Below are positions 63,963 to 64,000 of a DNA stretch of 64,000 nucleotides, piece after piece. The position numbers and the translations under genes are program-made. This DNA comes from an uncultured Pelagibacteraceae bacterium (GTDB lineage Bacteria; Pseudomonadota; Alphaproteobacteria; Pelagibacterales; Pelagibacteraceae): the NCBI GenBank assembly GCA_902553555.1, contig CACDLE010000002.1, positions 40,886 through 104,885 of the forward strand, written 5' to 3'. Below the pieces are notes generated by a model. The model was given only the letters and a program-made list of their open reading frames with translations, made no database searches and was not told where the DNA came from. Position 1 is the first letter of the stretch. The number at the start of each line of letters is the position of its first letter.

Positions 63963-64000
63963 GTGCTTAAAATGTGATTTTTTTCACATATTCTCTGCTT

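Overview
The window looks like a chromosome segment of a streamlined marine alphaproteobacterium of the SAR11 / Pelagibacterales type. The DNA is very AT-rich, genes are packed end to end with 4-nt ATGA or TAATG overlaps, no gene-free stretch exceeds about 160 bases, and the housekeeping blocks are alphaproteobacterial (trkA-ntrX-ntrY, tpiA-secG-pyrG-kdsA-eno-ftsB-lipA, lexA-gltX, uppS-cdsA-dxr-bamA-skp-lpxD-fabZ-lpxA-lpxI-lpxB). The assignment rests on gene content and composition only; no rRNA is present.

Layout: (1) 1-13.6 kb, minus strand: one transcription/translation supercluster reading tRNA-Tyr, tRNA-Gly, tuf, tRNA-Trp, secE, nusG, rplK, rplA, rplJ, rplL, rpoB, rpoC, rpsL, rpsG and the first 16 codons of fusA. 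(2) 13.7-14.7 kb: rlmB and tRNA-Thr on plus. (3) 14.7-20.5 kb: a surface-polysaccharide island with two glycosyltransferases, a small membrane protein, a polytopic GT-C-like protein, UDP-galactopyranose mutase and a UDP-glucose 4-epimerase, suggesting galactofuranose-containing glycan. (4) 20.5-25.0 kb: trkA, ntrX, ntrY. (5) 25.0-27.1 kb: ispDF, pgpA, pncC. (6) 27.1-33.9 kb, minus: core metabolism and division operon. (7) 33.9-41.4 kb, plus: ppiD-like, trpEGDC, lexA, gltX.

(8) 41.4-51.1 kb is the accessory region. It sits between gltX and lpxB, where related alphaproteobacteria commonly carry gltA. Its first half is a tightly coupled minus-strand operon encoding a coiled-coil protein, a 58-aa protein, a PD-(D/E)XK Cas4/RecB-like nuclease, an unknown protein, a helix-turn-helix protein, an HNH endonuclease, an SF2 helicase with C-terminal zinc ribbons and an MT-A70 adenine methyltransferase. 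This resembles a phage- or satellite-derived DNA-processing module, or a defence-like system; no integrase, capsid or terminase is visible. Its second half holds envelope functions: two paralogous tiny two-TM proteins, a pentameric ligand-gated ion channel of the ELIC/GLIC type, a putative XRE-like regulator, a PrsW-type intramembrane protease, a DUF2167-like protein and a secreted unknown. One tiny membrane gene is bracketed by four perfect inverted repeats arranged symmetrically.

(9) 51.1-64.0 kb, minus: the envelope operon rpsB-tsf-frr-uppS-cdsA-dxr-bamA-skp-lpxD-fabZ-lpxA-lpxI, a secreted PQQ-type sugar dehydrogenase, then lpxB. The usual rseP between dxr and bamA is missing. The cluster joins translation factors to undecaprenyl and phospholipid precursor synthesis, outer-membrane protein assembly and lipid A synthesis.
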